Assembly: GCA_012514965.1 (NCBI GenBank)
Contig: JAAYZH010000209.1
Coordinates: 1 to 6,782 of the forward strand
Source of the DNA: Clostridiaceae bacterium
GTDB lineage: Bacteria > Bacillota > Clostridia > Saccharofermentanales > Fastidiosipilaceae
Length of the DNA stretch: 6,782 nucleotides
Direction of reading: 5' to 3'
Shown here: one piece after another, positions 5,555-6,782 of the stretch
Numbering within the stretch: position 1 is the stretch's first letter
How the letters are laid out: the number at the start of each line of letters is the position of its first letter
Program-made: the position numbers and the translations under genes
The notes under the pieces: model-generated
Database searches by the model: none
Told to the model about the DNA's origin: nothing
The model's input: the letters and a program-made list of their open reading frames with translations, nothing else

Positions 5555-6238
5555 ATGCGTTTCAATAATTTCCTCAATCGGCTCCGGGCCTCGGGGATTT
5601 ATACGTTGATTGCCACAACAGCCTTGACACTCATTTTGCTTGTGGTTGTACTGCTGCGTGCCCTTTTTTACGTAGAGCCTCCGCAATCCGTGTTCGAAGC
5701 TTATGTCGACAATCTCCAAGCACAGAATTTCTACAGTGCCGAACGACTGATCACTGCAGATCAGCGCCAGCAGTGGAACGCTGTTTTTGCAGAGTATGGC
5801 GGAGATGAGAGCGCCGAAGGCTCGCTGCGACTGGCTTTGTGGAAGCAAGCTCGCTGGGAGATGGTGTCGCAGTCGTCGTTAGCCGAAGATCACCAGACCG
5901 TTCGATTCCTAATCAGCGCGCCGGATGCCGAAGCGATTTTGGCCTCCGTTCGCGAAGCCGCCGAGAGTGGCGCCATCGACATGGGTGACCCTGACGTGGT
6001 TCGCGTAGCGCGTGACGCGGAGAGCACCTTACTCTACTATGCCGAAGATCATCTGGACGACAACAAACACCTGCTTGTCCAGGAAGAAATTGTCATTTCC
6101 TTCCACCTCAACGGGAACTTTATTGATCGAGCGTGGCAGCTCGAACCCAGTCAGGAACTGCATGTATTGCTGGCAGGCTACCTGCCCGATGCTATGGCCA
6201 AAGTGTTCAGCACTCCTCTAGATTTACCCAAAAGCTGA
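5555..6238 (+). CDS. Membrane-anchored protein of unknown function
   Basis: A 227-residue protein not recognised by name. Residues 1-13 are short and basic, 14-39 form one strongly hydrophobic helix (ASGIYTLIATTALTLILLVV core), and the remaining 185 or so residues are polar and acidic, so it is probably an N-in, C-out single-pass protein. The segment just after the helix (PPQSVFEAYVDNLQAQNFYS) followed by alternating strands resembles the opening helix of NTF2-like domains found in many Bacillota surface proteins; this is a weak fold guess. There is no lipobox cysteine. The start at 5555 is chosen because GGAAGGAG (5536-5543) precedes it by 11 nt and a candidate promoter lies just upstream; in-frame ATGs at 5486 and 5510 lack ribosome sites. 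It is a single gene, divergent from the methyltransferase unit. Confidence 0.78.
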   Translation: MRFNNFLNRLRASGIYTLIATTALTLILLVVVLLRALFYVEPPQSVFEAYVDNLQAQNFYSAERLITADQRQQWNAVFAEYGGDESAEGSLRLALWKQARWEMVSQSSLAEDHQTVRFLISAPDAEAILASVREAAESGAIDMGDPDVVRVARDAESTLLYYAEDHLDDNKHLLVQEEIVISFHLNGNFIDRAWQLEPSQELHVLLAGYLPDAMAKVFSTPLDLPKS

Positions 6239-6308
6239 TTTCTGCTATTAATCTATTCTTGAAGATTTGTCTCTTGGACACGAGATTAAAGCAGCCATGT
6301 CGGCAGCA

Positions 6309-6346
6309 AATTGCGAAGGGCTGTCACGGGACAGCCCTTCGCAATT
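6309..6346. terminator. Perfect 17-bp inverted repeat between convergent genes, probable bidirectional terminator
   Basis: AATTGCGAAGGGCTGTC (6309-6325) and its exact reverse complement (6330-6346) flank a 4-nt ACGG loop. It lies 70 nt after the membrane-protein stop and 14 nt after the end of the converging M16C gene. The stem closes with AATT on either side but no long T tract follows in either direction, so termination would rely on the stem and its A/T base. Alternatively it is a dispersed palindromic repeat unit. Confidence 0.65.
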
Positions 6347-6360
6347 AATAAGTCTAAGGA

Positions 6361-6782
6361 TTAAATTCGGATAAGGCGATCAAATAGCTCCTTATTCTCT
6401 TCGAGCACCTGAGCACTACCCACCACACAGTAGCAGTTCTTCGCCATCGCCTGATCCAGAAGCTGCGCAAAATTGCGCAGGCCTTCAGGATTGGCCTCGA
6501 GAGCCTCGCGTAGATTGCTCTCAGCAAGTTCCTTGCTGCGGCCGGTAAGATGACGCGTATAGGCCAGATAACCGCGCGCAGCCGGGTTTAGAGGCGGATT
6601 AAAGCGGTTCATGGAACCGATGATGTACTGGTCTACTTCAGCTTGCGTAAGGTCTTGCTCACGCAGCCAGGCCCCCATTCCGTTATATACCTCCAGGCTC
6701 CGTTTGAGGTGCGGATCGCGGTAGGATGAGGCCAAAAGGCTGCCCGAGCGATTCAGAGTCAACGAAGTGCCGTACGCACCGC
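6361..6782 (-). CDS. M16C (presequence-protease-like) metallopeptidase, C-terminal fragment at window edge
   Basis: The reading frame is open to the window edge, so only the last 139 residues or so of a much longer protein (family members are about 950-1000 residues) are seen. They match the end of the inactive C-terminal half of insulinase-family M16C peptidases: GAYGTSLTLNRSG at the edge, then SYRDP, the helix with VDQYIIGSMN, the NPPLNPAARGY segment, and a final VVGSAQVLEENKELFDRLI. In the family, GAYG belongs to the conserved R-x-K-G-G-A-Y-G motif that contacts substrate backbone. The HxxEH zinc site would lie far upstream, outside this window. A TTG at 6762 is not the start, since coding similarity continues through it. 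It converges on the membrane-protein gene. Confidence 0.9.
   Translation of the reverse strand, partial: GAYGTSLTLNRSGSLLASSYRDPHLKRSLEVYNGMGAWLREQDLTQAEVDQYIIGSMNRFNPPLNPAARGYLAYTRHLTGRSKELAESNLREALEANPEGLRNFAQLLDQAMAKNCYCVVGSAQVLEENKELFDRLIRI

Noticed and set aside
6760..6782. TTG at 6762 as the start of a short standalone protein
   Set aside because: The frame continues upstream through the conserved GAYG motif of M16C peptidases, so this is an internal leucine codon of a larger gene cut by the window edge.

Overview
The window looks like a chromosomal segment of a bacterium, most likely a Bacillota (Clostridia-type) organism of roughly 50% GC. The pointers are strong AAGGAGG-type ribosome binding sites, consensus sigma-70/sigma-A promoters, a tRNA-His with encoded G-1 and CCA, a DUF969/DUF979 membrane pair next to pyroglutamyl peptidase, and a PreP-like M16C peptidase. 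No mobile element, CRISPR array, phage gene or plasmid function is visible. The genus cannot be read from the sequence.

Layout. At the left edge, two tRNA genes run leftward, tRNA-His(GUG) then tRNA-Gln(UUG, cut by the edge), behind a fully consensus promoter at 176-204. A gene-free stretch of about 445 bases (149-592) follows, with small repeats and a candidate promoter for the rightward operon. From 593 to 3447 lies a compact four-gene rightward operon: DUF969 protein, DUF979 protein, pyroglutamyl-peptidase I (pcp) and a gamma-glutamylcyclotransferase-like protein. Two of its junctions are ATGA stop/start overlaps, a hairpin sits in the only real gap (2224-2299), and a clear intrinsic terminator closes it (3472-3499). 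A leftward two-gene unit follows: a GNAT-like/methylguanine-DNA methyltransferase fusion (4204-5367), then a flavoredoxin-type flavin reductase (3507-4184), expressed from an extended -10 promoter. Divergent from it is a membrane-anchored protein of unknown function (5555-6238). The window ends in the C-terminal part of a leftward M16C metallopeptidase (6361 to the edge), separated from the preceding gene by a perfect 17-bp inverted repeat.

How the genes may work together. Pcp removes N-terminal pyroglutamate from peptides, and gamma-glutamylcyclotransferases release the same compound, 5-oxoproline, from gamma-glutamyl compounds. Both are co-translated with two paired membrane proteins that look like the two halves of a transporter. 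The operon therefore reads as a 5-oxoproline / blocked-glutamyl-peptide salvage module with its own permease. The enzyme roles rest on family motifs; the transport role and substrate are inference. No 5-oxoprolinase is in view. The leftward unit combines alkyl-DNA repair with a flavin-binding protein, and a functional link there is only suggested by proximity.
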